In this document: positions 9,200-17,515 of the stretch, piece after piece
Layout of the letters: every line of letters begins with the position of its first letter
Position numbering within the stretch: the first letter of the stretch is position 1
Source: JOPF133 sp052144935
GTDB lineage: Bacteria > Acidobacteriota > Terriglobia > Bryobacterales > Bryobacteraceae
DNA length: 48,333 bases
Direction: 5' to 3'
Assembly (NCBI GenBank): GCA_052144935.1
Contig: JBKQPR010000071.1
Coordinates: forward strand, 1 to 48,333
The notes under the pieces: model-generated
Database searches by the model: none
What the model was told of the DNA's origin: nothing
What the model saw: only the letters and a program-made list of their open reading frames with translations
Position numbers and translations under genes: made by a program

Positions 9200-9231
9200 C
9201 CGGCGGGCGTTCGGAGGAGTACGCCCGCCGG
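9200..9231. repeat. Second hairpin, 11-bp stem
   Basis: CCGGCGGGCGT (9200-9210) pairs exactly with ACGCCCGCCGG (9221-9231) around the loop TCGGAGGAGT. A further small hairpin (CCGGAG / CTCCGG) follows at about 9242-9258. On the plus strand the first stem is followed by GTTTTGG, but no plus-strand gene precedes it. It could act as the terminator region of the minus-strand gene ending at 9319. Confidence 0.45.
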
Positions 9232-9318
9232 TTTTGGCCCACCGGAGCGGGACTCCGGCGGAGCCATCCGCATAATACCGTTCACTACTAAATGACGCGC
9301 CGCGACCCCGGCCGGTTG

Positions 9319-10335
9319 CTACTTGCCGTCGAACGAGATAGTCGCGTCCGCTCCGAACTTCTGGTAACCCTGAAACTCCAGCACATTGCGCGTGTGCATT
9401 TGCGCCGAACCGATCCGCACATCCGCCCGCAACGGCACGATAAATCTCTGGCTGCTGATCTCCGTGAAATCGTAGTCCAGCATGGTGCTGGTCTCCTGCA
9501 CCGGGAAATCCCAGGGAATCGAGTCGGCCTCGGCCCATATGCGCAACACCCGGTTGGTCTCCCGGTCGATATACACGAACCCGTGCTGCCCCACGATGGT
9601 CGAGTCCCGCCCTCCCTGGCCCACCCAGCCGAACGCCAGGTGATAGGTGGAATGTTCCGGCGTGATGCGGAACGAAAGCACGTGGGCCTCCCGCTTGCGC
9701 AGGGTGGTCCAGTGATCCCAGCGGAACGCCGTCGCCGAGCGCGTCTCGAACACCTGCAGCAGGATGCTTCCAAACTCCCCTTCGGAAATCGAGCCACCCG
9801 CGTCCTCGTAACTCTTCTCGGTGGCGCGGCTGTTGATGGTCAGCAACTTATAATCTTCTTTGTGGTCGAAGTAAGTCAGCTTCAGGTGCAGAGTATCTTT
9901 CAGACTCCAGCCAGTCCCTTCGCCGATGTAGCGGTGCACGACCTCGGTGCACATGAAATCGGGCAGCGAGGAGGCGTAAGCCAGGGCGGTCTGGCGGGCC
10001 TGCTTCAGCATTTCCCGCTGGTCCTCGATGGAAGGCCGGGCGCCGTGCACAAACGGCAGCGCCGCGGCCGGCTGCGGCAGCTCGCGGCTATGATCGCGCA
10101 GCCACACCAGTTCCTCGACCGTTTTCGGCCCCGCGCCCTGGCTTTCCAATTCCTCGATGGTCTGGTCGTCCAGCCGCTCCGCCAGCTTGACCTTGTGCAC
10201 CTCTTTGGCCAACTGGCTGTCGGGTTGTTTCTTGGCCAGCTCCGAGCGCACCAGGGCGATCACGCCGTTGACCGGGCTGGCTGGCTGGGCCGCCCAGAGC
10301 GCGGCTGCCGTTGCCAGTCCGAGCGCGATTCGCAT
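9319..10335 (-). CDS. Secreted protein of unknown function, acidobacterial type
   Basis: Protein of 338 residues with a signal peptide (MRIALGLATAAALWAAQ). The early part is helical and charged (LAKEVHKVKLAERLDDQTIEE); the rest is a beta-rich domain containing the motif SLPDFMCTEVVHRY and a pattern of strands (HGFVYIDRETNRVLRIWAEAD, VPLRADVRIG, NVLEFQGYQKFG) reminiscent of the LolA/LolB-like beta-half-barrel used by many acidobacterial secreted proteins. I do not recognise a named family, and function is unknown. The ATG is about 30 bases downstream of the group II intron remnant, so the natural promoter of this gene may have been displaced by that insertion. Confidence 0.7.
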   Translation of the reverse strand: MRIALGLATAAALWAAQPASPVNGVIALVRSELAKKQPDSQLAKEVHKVKLAERLDDQTIEELESQGAGPKTVEELVWLRDHSRELPQPAAALPFVHGARPSIEDQREMLKQARQTALAYASSLPDFMCTEVVHRYIGEGTGWSLKDTLHLKLTYFDHKEDYKLLTINSRATEKSYEDAGGSISEGEFGSILLQVFETRSATAFRWDHWTTLRKREAHVLSFRITPEHSTYHLAFGWVGQGGRDSTIVGQHGFVYIDRETNRVLRIWAEADSIPWDFPVQETSTMLDYDFTEISSQRFIVPLRADVRIGSAQMHTRNVLEFQGYQKFGADATISFDGK

Positions 10336-10364
10336 TGGTAGATTATGGCGCGGTACCAGCGTTA

Positions 10365-11132
10365 CCGCCGGCCCGTTTCCATCAACCCCCTTTCAAACCG
10401 TACGTGCGGTTTTCCCGCATACGGCTTAACGATGATCTTCTTGATGTGGCGTGCGTGACGTCTCACGCCCGTCGCGATCCGGCCTTTCACCGGGGCGTCA
10501 CTCCGGTTGTCACGGCCTTCGCCGAATCCCGCGAGTTTAGGTCGCACTTGGCTCACACCGATAGCCGGACAGCGGAGTTGTCGCGCTTTTACATCGAGGT
10601 TGTTGGCCGTTTCCGGCATGCCCTCACGCTTACCTCCCTGCCGACGTGACCAAAGCAGGGTCCCTTCCCTCCAACGCGTTTTGCTGCGCGCCTTCATCGG
10701 TACTACGGACCCCTCGGACTCCCTCCCGGCTCCGCGCGTTTTCAGCCATCCGGCCTTGTACGCCCGGTCTTTGCCCGACAAGGCTGCCAGGTAGGGTCTC
10801 TCCTGTTCCGCATTGCTCTGTCCCAACGTGCCGCCGCCTGCGACCCCGGAGAGGTCCAGCATTCCCTCCGGTCTGGAATGCTGTCTGTTGCCTTCGCCGC
10901 GATATGACCGTCTCGGCCCTCTCAAACGCCTTTCGGCTGATAATATGTCGTGGCTGTAGCGTTCACCTGTGGTTGCGGCCCGTTGGCTTGCTCCCCTCTC
11001 TTTCAAGGGCTTTCGACACTCCGCTCGGCTCGGGCGGATCTCTCCGCTCGGCTGGAGTCTGCTACCGGGCGCTCCGGCGCTTACCCGGACAGGACTTCCA
11101 CCTGCTAGAACAACGCGTCTTTCAGGACGCAC
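10365..11132 (-). mobile_element. Group II intron remnant without its reverse transcriptase
   Basis: Read on the minus strand, the region starts at 11132 with GTGCGTCCTGAAAGACGCG, the GUGYG 5' end of group II introns, and continues with domain I-like sequence (CAGGTGGAAGTCCTG, GGGAGCAAGCCAACGGGCC). It ends with an unmistakable domain V at 10395-10427, followed by AAAGGGGGTTGATGG as a possible domain VI. The whole is only about 770 bases; the ~1.3-kb reverse transcriptase/maturase normally carried in domain IV is absent. It therefore cannot move by itself but might still fold and splice if a maturase acts in trans. The 3' boundary is uncertain by some 20 bases. A long open minus-strand frame across it (10362-11282) is not a gene. 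Confidence 0.75.
10395..10427 (-). ncRNA. Group II intron domain V hairpin
   Basis: On the minus strand the sequence AAGCCGTATGCGG, loop GAAA, then ACCGCACGTACGGTTT forms the classic 33-34-base domain V: a lower stem carrying the AGC catalytic triad, a two-base bulge, and an upper stem capped by a GNRA tetraloop. This hairpin is the most conserved part of group II introns and holds the catalytic metal ions, so the active-site element appears unmutated. Confidence 0.82.
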
Positions 11133-11185
11133 CATATTTACACTATACGCCAGTGGGACTCCGTCTAGACCCTGAGGAACACACT

Positions 11186-11230
11186 CGACGCGGAGACGCT
11201 GAGGCGCGGAGAAAAACGCGGAGAACACAT
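11186..11230. repeat. Half copy of the CGCGGAGA palindromic element
   Basis: The stretch GACGCGGAGACGCTGAGG and the following CGCGGAGAAAAACGCGGAGA match one arm of the ~100-bp palindromes at 32449-32547 and 34785-34885. Only one arm is present here, directly outside the 5' end of the group II intron remnant. Confidence 0.6.
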
Positions 11231-11326
11231 CCTTGCGGCAGCGCAAGAGTGGCTTCGCAACTCGCTGCCGTGGCGCGCGCACTCCTCGGTGCAGTGTCGA
11301 GACTCTGACCTCCTGATCTCATGGAA

Positions 11327-11816
11327 TTAACATGAGCCGAGTTTATAGATTAGCTTGAGCGCGGTTACCGGAAACAGCGTTTCAGTCGCGTTCAGTTCTT
11401 TGCACAAGTGACGGATCACCTCGTCGTGCGCGCCCTGCGTGAGGTGGTGCAGCCTCACCGTCAAGGTCTGTTGCGGCAGATCCGGGATGAGAACCACCGG
11501 GGCGGTGAAGATGTGTCGCAGCAAGGCGCGGCCATCGTCGGTGCGCGCCAACTTCTCCCGCACAATCGATACCATGCTGCTCTCGGCTGGATAGGCGATC
11601 ATCTGGATCGTGTCCAAAAATGTTCCTCTCCCCGCGCAGGCGCGTGAAGGCATGCTCCGCCGGCAGATCCTTCACCAGCACGTGATGCGAGGCCGCCTTG
11701 CGCTGCTCCTGGAGCGCTTCCAGTTCCCTGGTCAGAGGTTCGCCCTGGTCTTGCAGTCGACAAGTCCTGATTCGGTTCGCCATGACCGCCGGTTGCGTCG
11801 ATATGGCTCCATGCAC
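11327..11816 (-). pseudogene. C-terminal remnant of a putative transposase
   Basis: The downstream frame gives FLDTIQMIAYPAESSMVSIV then REKLARTDDGRALLRHIFTA and ends LKLIYKLGSC. It is preceded in another frame by LTRELEALQEQRKAASHHVL and LPAEHAFTRLRGERN. The frames join near 11620 if short homopolymers (AA and TTTTT) are each lengthened by one. This pattern resembles the C-terminal region of transposase-like proteins I associate with Acidobacteria, but I cannot give an IS family. No N-terminal catalytic domain and no terminal inverted repeats were found, so it is a fragment. It sits next to the intron remnant, marking this stretch as a site of repeated insertion. Confidence 0.5.
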
Positions 11817-11895
11817 AAGCGACCTCGGACCGTACGTGTGGATTCAGGGATACTGAAGCGCGGTGCACCCGCGGACCGCCCCACCAACGGGGCCG

Positions 11896-12327
11896 TCAGG
11901 GGCTGGTGCTCTGGCCGGCCGCGGGCAGCTCGCGGTAAATCGCGTCCAGCACGCCGTTGACAAACTGCACGGACTCCTCGCCGGAGAACTTGCGCGCCAG
12001 TTCCAGGGCCTCGTCGATGGTGACTGCGGCGGGAGTGCCGCCACGCGTCATCTCGTAGACCGCCATGCGCAGGATGTTGCGGTCCACCGCCGGCATGCGC
12101 TCCATGCGCCAGTGCTCGGCGTGGCGGGTGATCCGGGCGTCCACTTCGGCCACGTTTTCCACGGTCCCATGCACCAGGCCGGTGGCAAACGCGTCGCGCT
12201 CGGGACGCTCGTCGGAGAACAGCGTGTCGTAATACGCCGCGATGGCGTCCTCCACGGGCTGCCTGCGGGCATCCCAGAGAAACAGGATTTGCAGGGCGCG
12301 CTGCCGGGATCTGCGGCGGGAAGGCAT
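11896..12327 (-). CDS. nusB: Transcription antitermination factor NusB
   Basis: Protein of 143 residues, all-helical, of normal NusB length. It has the family start (RRRSRQRALQILFLWD) and the C-terminal signature TIDEALELARKFSGEESVQF then VNGVLDAI. NusB binds NusE (S10) and boxA RNA in rRNA antitermination. Its ATG overlaps the last base of the ribH stop codon (TAATG), so the two are translationally coupled. The pairing ribH-nusB is common in bacteria. It is the last gene of the three-gene operon that starts with the enoyl-CoA hydratase. Confidence 0.93.
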   Translation of the reverse strand: MPSRRRSRQRALQILFLWDARRQPVEDAIAAYYDTLFSDERPERDAFATGLVHGTVENVAEVDARITRHAEHWRMERMPAVDRNILRMAVYEMTRGGTPAAVTIDEALELARKFSGEESVQFVNGVLDAIYRELPAAGQSTSP

Positions 12328-12803
12328 TAGGTCGCCTGGCGCAACGTGCGCAACAGATTGGCCATTTCAATGGCCGACATGGCCGCGTCGAAACCCTTGT
12401 TGCCGCCCTTGGCGCCGGCGCGGTCGATGGCCTGCTCCAAGGTATTGGTGGTGAGGACTCCGAAGGCCACCGGCACGCCGGTCTCCGCCGCCACGTGGGC
12501 AATGCCCTTGGCGGCTTCCGCGGCCACATAATCGAAGTGTGGGGTCTCCCCGCGAATCACCGCGCTCAGGCAGATCACCGCGTCGTAGCGGTGCTGGCGC
12601 GCCACTTCGCCGGCCGCCAAGGGCACTTCCCACGAGCCGGGGACCTTGATGACGTCGATCAAGTCGGGATTCGCGCCGGTTCGCGCCAGCGCATCCATGG
12701 CCCCGTTCAGGAGCCGCTCGGTAATAAAGCTGTTGAAGCGGCTGACCACGATGGCAAACCGCAGCCCCGCCGCCGAAAGCTGTCCTTCAAACACTTTCGC
12801 CAT
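12327..12803 (-). CDS. ribH: 6,7-dimethyl-8-ribityllumazine synthase
   Basis: Protein of 158 residues. It joins 5-amino-6-ribitylaminouracil with 3,4-dihydroxy-2-butanone 4-phosphate, the penultimate step of riboflavin synthesis. Diagnostic segments are present: RFNSFITERLL (Phe23 stacks on the substrate ring), PGSWEVP (55-61), CLSAVIRGETPHFDYV with the catalytic His89, and FGVLTTNTLEQAIDRAG. These proteins form pentamers or icosahedral shells. It starts 3 bases after the enoyl-CoA hydratase stop and overlaps nusB by one base, so it is co-transcribed with both. Confidence 0.95.
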   Translation of the reverse strand: MAKVFEGQLSAAGLRFAIVVSRFNSFITERLLNGAMDALARTGANPDLIDVIKVPGSWEVPLAAGEVARQHRYDAVICLSAVIRGETPHFDYVAAEAAKGIAHVAAETGVPVAFGVLTTNTLEQAIDRAGAKGGNKGFDAAMSAIEMANLLRTLRQAT

Positions 12804-12806
12804 GTT

Positions 12807-13592
12807 TCACTTTCCCGCGAAGGCCGGGCGCCTCTTTTCGAGAAACGCCCGGGTGCCCTCGCGCCGGTCTTCGGTGGCCGCCGAGAGGCCGAAAGCGGCC
12901 GCTTCCAGGCGCAGTCCCGCTTCCAGGCCGCCGTCGAGGCCGGCGTCCACCGCTTCCATCGTCAGCGCCACGGCCACAGGCCCGTTGGCGAGGACCTTGT
13001 CCAGCCAGGCACGGCTCAGCGGCAGCAATTCCGCCAGCGGCGCCACCGCGTTGACCAGCCCGATCCGGTACGCCTCGGCCGCCGTCACCGGCTCTCCCGA
13101 AAGCAGCAGTTCCAAAGCCCGGCCGCGTCCCACCAGCCGCGGCAGCCGCTGCGTGCCGCCATAGCCTGGAACGATCCCGAGCTTCACCTCGGGCTGCCCC
13201 AGGCGGGCATTTTCGGAAGCGAAGCGCACGCTGCAGGCCATGGCCAGCTCCAGACCGCCGCCCAGCGCGAAGCCATTGACCGCCGCGACCGAGGGCTTGC
13301 CGCAGGTCTCGAGAAGCCGGAAGGCCGCCTGGCCGCGCAGCGCGTACTCGCGCAGCTCGACCGGCGAAAGCGCCGCCAACTCGTTGATATCCGCGCCCGC
13401 CACGAAGGCCTTTTCGCCCGCGCCGGTCAGGATGGCCGCGCGAATGGCTGGCTCGCGCGCGACCCGTTCGAAGGCCTCCCGCAACTCTCCGATCACCGCC
13501 GCCGACAGGGCGTTGAGCTTCTCCGGCCGATGGACGGTAATGAGGGCGACGCCGTGCTCGTCGAGATCGAACCGGATATGCTGGTAAGGCAT
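12807..13592 (-). CDS. Enoyl-CoA hydratase/isomerase family protein
   Basis: Protein of 261 residues of the crotonase fold. The oxyanion-hole segments (AFVAGADINELA and NGFALGGGLELAMAC) and both catalytic glutamates of true hydratases are present: Glu115 in GGGLELA and Glu135 in LGQPEVKLG. It should therefore hydrate trans-2-enoyl-CoA in beta-oxidation or related acid breakdown, although the substrate chain cannot be told. It is the first gene of a tight operon with ribH and nusB (3-base gap), and its start faces the NCS1 permease gene across a ~200-bp divergent region. Placing a fatty-acid enzyme at the head of a riboflavin/antitermination operon is not a functional grouping I can explain. 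Confidence 0.92.
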   Translation of the reverse strand: MPYQHIRFDLDEHGVALITVHRPEKLNALSAAVIGELREAFERVAREPAIRAAILTGAGEKAFVAGADINELAALSPVELREYALRGQAAFRLLETCGKPSVAAVNGFALGGGLELAMACSVRFASENARLGQPEVKLGIVPGYGGTQRLPRLVGRGRALELLLSGEPVTAAEAYRIGLVNAVAPLAELLPLSRAWLDKVLANGPVAVALTMEAVDAGLDGGLEAGLRLEAAAFGLSAATEDRREGTRAFLEKRRPAFAGK

Positions 13593-13678
13593 CAGGATCA
13601 GTGTAACATTGGGGTCCGGCGGGATACTTTGGTTAACGCCGCACTTTTTCAGCCGGGTTCGCCGCGCGCTTCACTCCT

Positions 13679-13707
13679 CAACCCAATTCGGCCCCAACCC
13701 AATTCGG
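13679..13707. promoter_or_regulatory. Pair of 13-bp direct repeats in the divergent promoter region
   Basis: CAACCCAATTCGG occurs at 13679-13691 and again at 13695-13707, a 16-base period. It lies between the divergent enoyl-CoA hydratase and NCS1 permease genes, about 84 bases before the permease start. It could be an operator for a regulator of the permease; it could also be a small duplication without function. Confidence 0.35.
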
Positions 13708-13790
13708 TTTCTCGGAGGGGTCGCGGGTTTGGGTGTATACTAACCGGGAGCCGGGAGTCCAAAATGGAGAATTCCGGAGAAGGAGTGGCC

Positions 13791-15119
13791 ATGTTGCCAG
13801 GCTATCTTGCAAAAGCCGTGCCTAACCCCATTGGGAAGCGCGGTCCGTGGTATGCCAATACCGCACCGAGTTACGCCGGAATTTTTCTCTGGATCGCTTT
13901 CTATCAGCAGATGGCGGGGAAGACGATTGCGCACGGCAGCCTGGCCGTGTGCTTCGCCGGGCTGGCCGCAGCCGGGTTGCTGTGCTATGGACTCTACTAC
14001 TTTGTGCCCGCCATGCTGGGGATGAAAACAGGGTTCCCGCTCTACGTTGTGGGCAGCTCCACCTTCGGCACGAAGGGCGGCTACATTATGCCGGGGCTGT
14101 TGATGGGCCTGTTGCAGATCGGCTGGTTCGCGGTGGCGACTTTCTTCGCGGCCGATTTCATTCTGAAAGGGCTGGGTGTGCATTCCGAGCCTCAGACTAC
14201 GCCATTCGCCGTAACCGGAGTGGTGTGGGGCTGCCTGATGGCCTGGGTGGGCGCCAAAGGCATTCAATACGTGGCGAAAGTCTCGCTGCTGCTGAATGCC
14301 ATTCCACTGCTCATGCTGGCGATCGTCTTCTTTCAGACCGCTGGAGGGATTGGGCAATACAAAATCCCCGCGGGACAGGAGACCCCGTATGTGGCTTTCA
14401 CGGCGGTCCTGGCGATCGTGATTGGTTTCTTTGCGACGGCCGGCGCGGCGGGCGCGGACTTCGGCATGAACGCGCGGAACGCATCGGACGTCAAATGGGG
14501 AGGCCTGGTAGGTATCGCTCTGGCGGTGTTGATCGCGGGTGGGCTGCCGTTGTTATCGGTGGCCGGCGCGCATGGCGCAAATCCGAGTCTGGCGGGTTTC
14601 GACTACGACAACGTGATTCAGTCGATTGGCGGACCGGTCGCCTCGGCCATGTTCTTCCTCTTCGCCATCGCCTCCATTCCCCCGAGCTGCTTTTGCGCGT
14701 TCATTGCGGGTAACAGCTTCTCCACCATGATCCCAGGCGTTCCACGGGTGGTATCGACGATGGCGGGAGCGGCGATCGGGATCGTGCTGGCGGTGACGGG
14801 TGTGGCCGCCAACCTGATTTCCTTCTTCACCATCGTAGGCGCGTCTTTTGGACCTATCTGCGGCGCCATGGCGGCGGATTACCTGCTCTCCGGCAGGCGC
14901 TGGGCCGGACCGCGCGAAGGCATCAATTTTGCCGGGTATGTCGCCTGGGCAGTCGGGTTCGTGGTGGGGATTTTGCCGTTCCTGCCCTTGTCGGCGGACG
15001 CCAAGACTTATGTGGAGCCGGCGGTGCTTTACAGCTTCCTCACGGGATTTGTGGTGTATGCCCTGCTGGCGAAAATGGGATTGCAGCCGAAGGTGGTCGA
15101 CATGCCGAAAGTTGCCTGA
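13791..15119 (+). CDS. NCS1-family (purine/cytosine permease-like) transporter
   Basis: Membrane protein of 442 residues with about twelve hydrophobic helices. N-terminal sequence YANTAPSYAGIFLWIAFYQQ and internal GADFGMNARNASDVKWGGLVGI are like CodB-type nucleobase:cation symporters, and the late segment GPICGAMAADYLL is the usual cytoplasmic-end signature. It probably imports a nucleobase, allantoin, hydantoin or a similar compound. The start at 13791 is favoured by AAGGAG at 13780-13785; an ATG at 13764 is also in frame. Directly behind it is an amidase remnant, which suggests an earlier transporter-amidase pair for an amide-containing substrate. Confidence 0.85.
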   Translation: MLPGYLAKAVPNPIGKRGPWYANTAPSYAGIFLWIAFYQQMAGKTIAHGSLAVCFAGLAAAGLLCYGLYYFVPAMLGMKTGFPLYVVGSSTFGTKGGYIMPGLLMGLLQIGWFAVATFFAADFILKGLGVHSEPQTTPFAVTGVVWGCLMAWVGAKGIQYVAKVSLLLNAIPLLMLAIVFFQTAGGIGQYKIPAGQETPYVAFTAVLAIVIGFFATAGAAGADFGMNARNASDVKWGGLVGIALAVLIAGGLPLLSVAGAHGANPSLAGFDYDNVIQSIGGPVASAMFFLFAIASIPPSCFCAFIAGNSFSTMIPGVPRVVSTMAGAAIGIVLAVTGVAANLISFFTIVGASFGPICGAMAADYLLSGRRWAGPREGINFAGYVAWAVGFVVGILPFLPLSADAKTYVEPAVLYSFLTGFVVYALLAKMGLQPKVVDMPKVA

Positions 15120-15142
15120 GCGTGCGGCTGCCGATGTTTCCG

Positions 15143-15505
15143 CGAGGGACTGTTCCTGCGGGCGCAGAAGAAAGGACCGCTCAGTGAAGCGGCGTATCGC
15201 AAGGCGCGGGCCGGAACCGGCGGATGGCGCGCGCCGAAGGGATCGACGCCGTCATCGGGAAGCATCGCGTGGATGCGATTGTCGCGCCCACCGCCGGGCC
15301 GGCCTGGCTGATCGCCCAGGTGAACCGGGACCACGACACCGGCGGCTCGACCACGCCGGCCGCAGTGGCGGGCTATCCTCACTTGACCGTCCAGGCTGGA
15401 TTCGTGCGGATTGCCGGGGGGATTTCGTTCTTCCCCACGCCTTTGAGCAGGCAGGTGAAGGCGCGGCATCGACCCAACGTCCTGGCCACCATCGGGCAAG
15501 GATGA
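15143..15505 (+). pseudogene. C-terminal remnant of an amidase (amidase-signature family)
   Basis: One frame gives LFLRAQKKGPLSEAAYRKAR, and a second continues with RAEGIDAVIGKHRVDAIVAP, then PAWLIAQVNRDHDTGGSTTP and AAVAGYPHLTVQAGF. These are C-terminal segments of amidases of the GatA/amidase-signature family. The end is scrambled: a third frame contributes PHAFEQAGEGAA, the expected final helix. The N-terminal half with the Ser-Ser-Lys catalytic site is absent. So this is a fragment with at least two frame changes, left immediately after the NCS1 permease gene. Confidence 0.7.
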
Positions 15506-15541
15506 TCAGCCGCAGATGAACGCAGCTAAAACAAAGGCTGG

Positions 15542-17182
15542 TTACACGCGCCGGCCCACCACCAGGGTGATGTCGTCGGCCTGGGGCGCGCCGGCGGTGA
15601 AGTCGGCCAGCGCCTGCGTGACCGCATCGACAATCTCCGTGGCGGGCTTGGTGCGATGCGCCTTCAGCGTGTCGATGAGGCGCTGCTCGCCGAATTCGTC
15701 GTAGTTCAAGTTGGTGGCTTCCGTCACGCCGTCGCTGTAGAGCACCAGCATGTCGCCGCGGTCGAGGTGGGTGAACATTTGAGTGTAGGGGGCGGCCGGC
15801 AGAATGCCGAGCACCGGGCCGCCACCTTCCAGCATCAGCGCCTCGCCGGAGGAGCGAACCACGATGGGCGGGTTGTGGCCGGCGTTGGCGAAGGCCACCT
15901 GGCCCGAGGCCGCATCCAGCACGCAGAAGAAAAAGGTGATGAAACGGTTGGCGGGGCACTTGGCGCAAGTGGCCTTGTTGAGGCGGGTCATGAAGGCCGC
16001 CAGGTCGGTGGGGTCTTCGGCCAACACCTGCACTCGGGCGTGCAGACCCATCGCCATGAGCGATGCCGGCATGCCTTTGCCGGAGACGTCGCCCAGCGTG
16101 AGCGCCACGCGGCCATCGGGGTAGGTGAAGAAATCGTAGTAGTCGCCGCCCACCGTGCGGCAGGCGGCGTTGTAACCCGCCAGGTCGGCGCCGGCGACTT
16201 CGGGCGCTCGCTCGGGCAACATGTAGCGCTGGATCTGGGCGGCCTGCGAGAGGTCGAACTGCATGATGCGCTCGGCGGCCTCGATTTCCGCGAGCCGCGC
16301 GTTCTCCAGGCGAATCGCGGCCACGTTGGCCAGCACGGTGAGCAGGCTCAGATCGTCCTTGGTGAACTCACGCAGGACGAAGGGCGAATCGAGGTAGATC
16401 AGGCCGATGATCCGGTCCTTGGTTTGCAGTGGGGCGGCCATCATGGTGTGGACCCTCTGCTCGACGATGCTCATGCGGCCTTTGAAAGCGTCGTCGAGTT
16501 GCGCATCGCGCACCAGGATGGAGGATTTCTCGTTGATCACGCGGTCGCGCACGGCGGTCGAGATGCGGAAGCCCTCGCCTTTGTGGGCGCGCGGAACCAG
16601 GATGCCGCCTTCCAGCGTGAGCAGCACGCCGCGCTGGGCGTTGACCGCCTGAATGCCCAGATCGAGGATCACCGTGAACAACTCGTCGAGGGGCCGATTG
16701 GCGGACAGCTCCTGGCCGGCGCGGATGAGGGCCTGCATGGGCGCCGAGGCTTTGGCGCCCCCCCCGCGTTCGACCACCATGGTCTGGTTGGAGAGAGCGC
16801 CCTCCAGGCTGGTGACGACCGTGGAGGTAGTGGGCGAACTGCTTTCCGGGCCTTCAAACACCACCACATTCGGGAACGGGCTTTCGTCTTCGGGTGAGTA
16901 AACGATCACCAGGTGGCCGGCGGTAACACGGTCGCCGGGTTTCAGAATCAAGCGCGCCTTGAGGGGGAGGTTATTGACGAACGTGCCGTTCTTACTGCCC
17001 AGATCCTGGACGGTCCAATCGTCGCCTTGCGTGTCGAAGGCGAAGTGCTGGCGCGAGAGGCCGGCGTCTTCGGGGAAACACAAGTCGGCGGAGCTGGCGC
17101 GGCCCACGGAAAGGCGCTGTCCGGTGAGGGGGATGGTTTTGGTTTGGCCGTCTGGTCCTTGGATCACTAGTTCGCGCGGCAT
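15542..17182 (-). CDS. FHA - GAF - SpoIIE-type PP2C serine phosphatase
   Basis: Protein of 546 residues with three modules. Residues 1-95 are an FHA domain with the phosphothreonine-binding residues Arg28, Ser43-Arg44, His46 and Asn65 (SVGRASS, LSRQHF, GSKNGTF). Residues ~150-300 are a GAF domain (RAGQELSANRPLDELF to ANVAAIRLENARL). Residues ~310-546 are a SpoIIE/RsbU phosphatase with metal-binding motifs VGGDYYD (344-350), GDVSGKGMPA (364-373), NAGHNPP, LYSDGVTEA and ADDITLVV. It should dephosphorylate a phosphoserine, typically on an anti-anti-sigma factor, in response to a phosphothreonine partner and a GAF ligand. No kinase or STAS protein is adjacent, so the partner is elsewhere. Cytoplasmic; no transmembrane helix seen. 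Confidence 0.93.
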   Translation of the reverse strand: MPRELVIQGPDGQTKTIPLTGQRLSVGRASSADLCFPEDAGLSRQHFAFDTQGDDWTVQDLGSKNGTFVNNLPLKARLILKPGDRVTAGHLVIVYSPEDESPFPNVVVFEGPESSSPTTSTVVTSLEGALSNQTMVVERGGGAKASAPMQALIRAGQELSANRPLDELFTVILDLGIQAVNAQRGVLLTLEGGILVPRAHKGEGFRISTAVRDRVINEKSSILVRDAQLDDAFKGRMSIVEQRVHTMMAAPLQTKDRIIGLIYLDSPFVLREFTKDDLSLLTVLANVAAIRLENARLAEIEAAERIMQFDLSQAAQIQRYMLPERAPEVAGADLAGYNAACRTVGGDYYDFFTYPDGRVALTLGDVSGKGMPASLMAMGLHARVQVLAEDPTDLAAFMTRLNKATCAKCPANRFITFFFCVLDAASGQVAFANAGHNPPIVVRSSGEALMLEGGGPVLGILPAAPYTQMFTHLDRGDMLVLYSDGVTEATNLNYDEFGEQRLIDTLKAHRTKPATEIVDAVTQALADFTAGAPQADDITLVVGRRV

Positions 17183-17515
17183 CCTAAGACATTATAGCCG
17201 CGGGGGCGGGCGGAGGGGGTGTAGGGGCGGGGCTTGGAGCCCGTAGCTACCGCGGGGTTCATGACTTCGGATGGCCTGGCGGCTTGAGCCTTTGGAAAAT
17301 GCGGCCACCGGATCAAGGAGGGTGCTGTCTGGGGCAGTGTTGGCGGATTGAGCGGCCTGGAGATATGGCGCGCAGAAGGTTTTGCATCAACGGCGCATGG
17401 GTCTGGGGAAGCCGTGAGAAGAGGGGAGTGAGGATGCGGATCGCCTCAGCCAACCGCCCCGCTCCCGGAAGGCCGCTGGTTCGGGCCCAGGGGGCGCCCC
17501 AGCCGAACCTGCCAC
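17183..17515. other. Intergenic region with a copy of the dispersed GGGCCC motif
   Basis: No gene is supported in these ~330 bases. At 17481-17500 is TCGGGCCCAGGGGGCGCCCC, 18 of 20 identical to the dispersed motif. It is flanked by the short inverted pair GGTTCGG / CCGAACC (17478-17484 and 17503-17509), so the copy is embedded in a small palindrome. It lies just past the stop of the DUF5684-like gene. Confidence 0.5.

Noticed and set aside
10362..11282. 306-codon minus-strand frame across the group II intron remnant
   Set aside because: The DNA is explained by structured intron RNA (5' GUGCG, domain V); the translation is Arg-rich with no protein family and contains the domain V sequence.
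12495..13763. Long N-terminal extension of the NCS1 permease frame
   Set aside because: It is antisense to ribH and the enoyl-CoA hydratase; the permease homology begins after 13791, where a good ribosome site is found.
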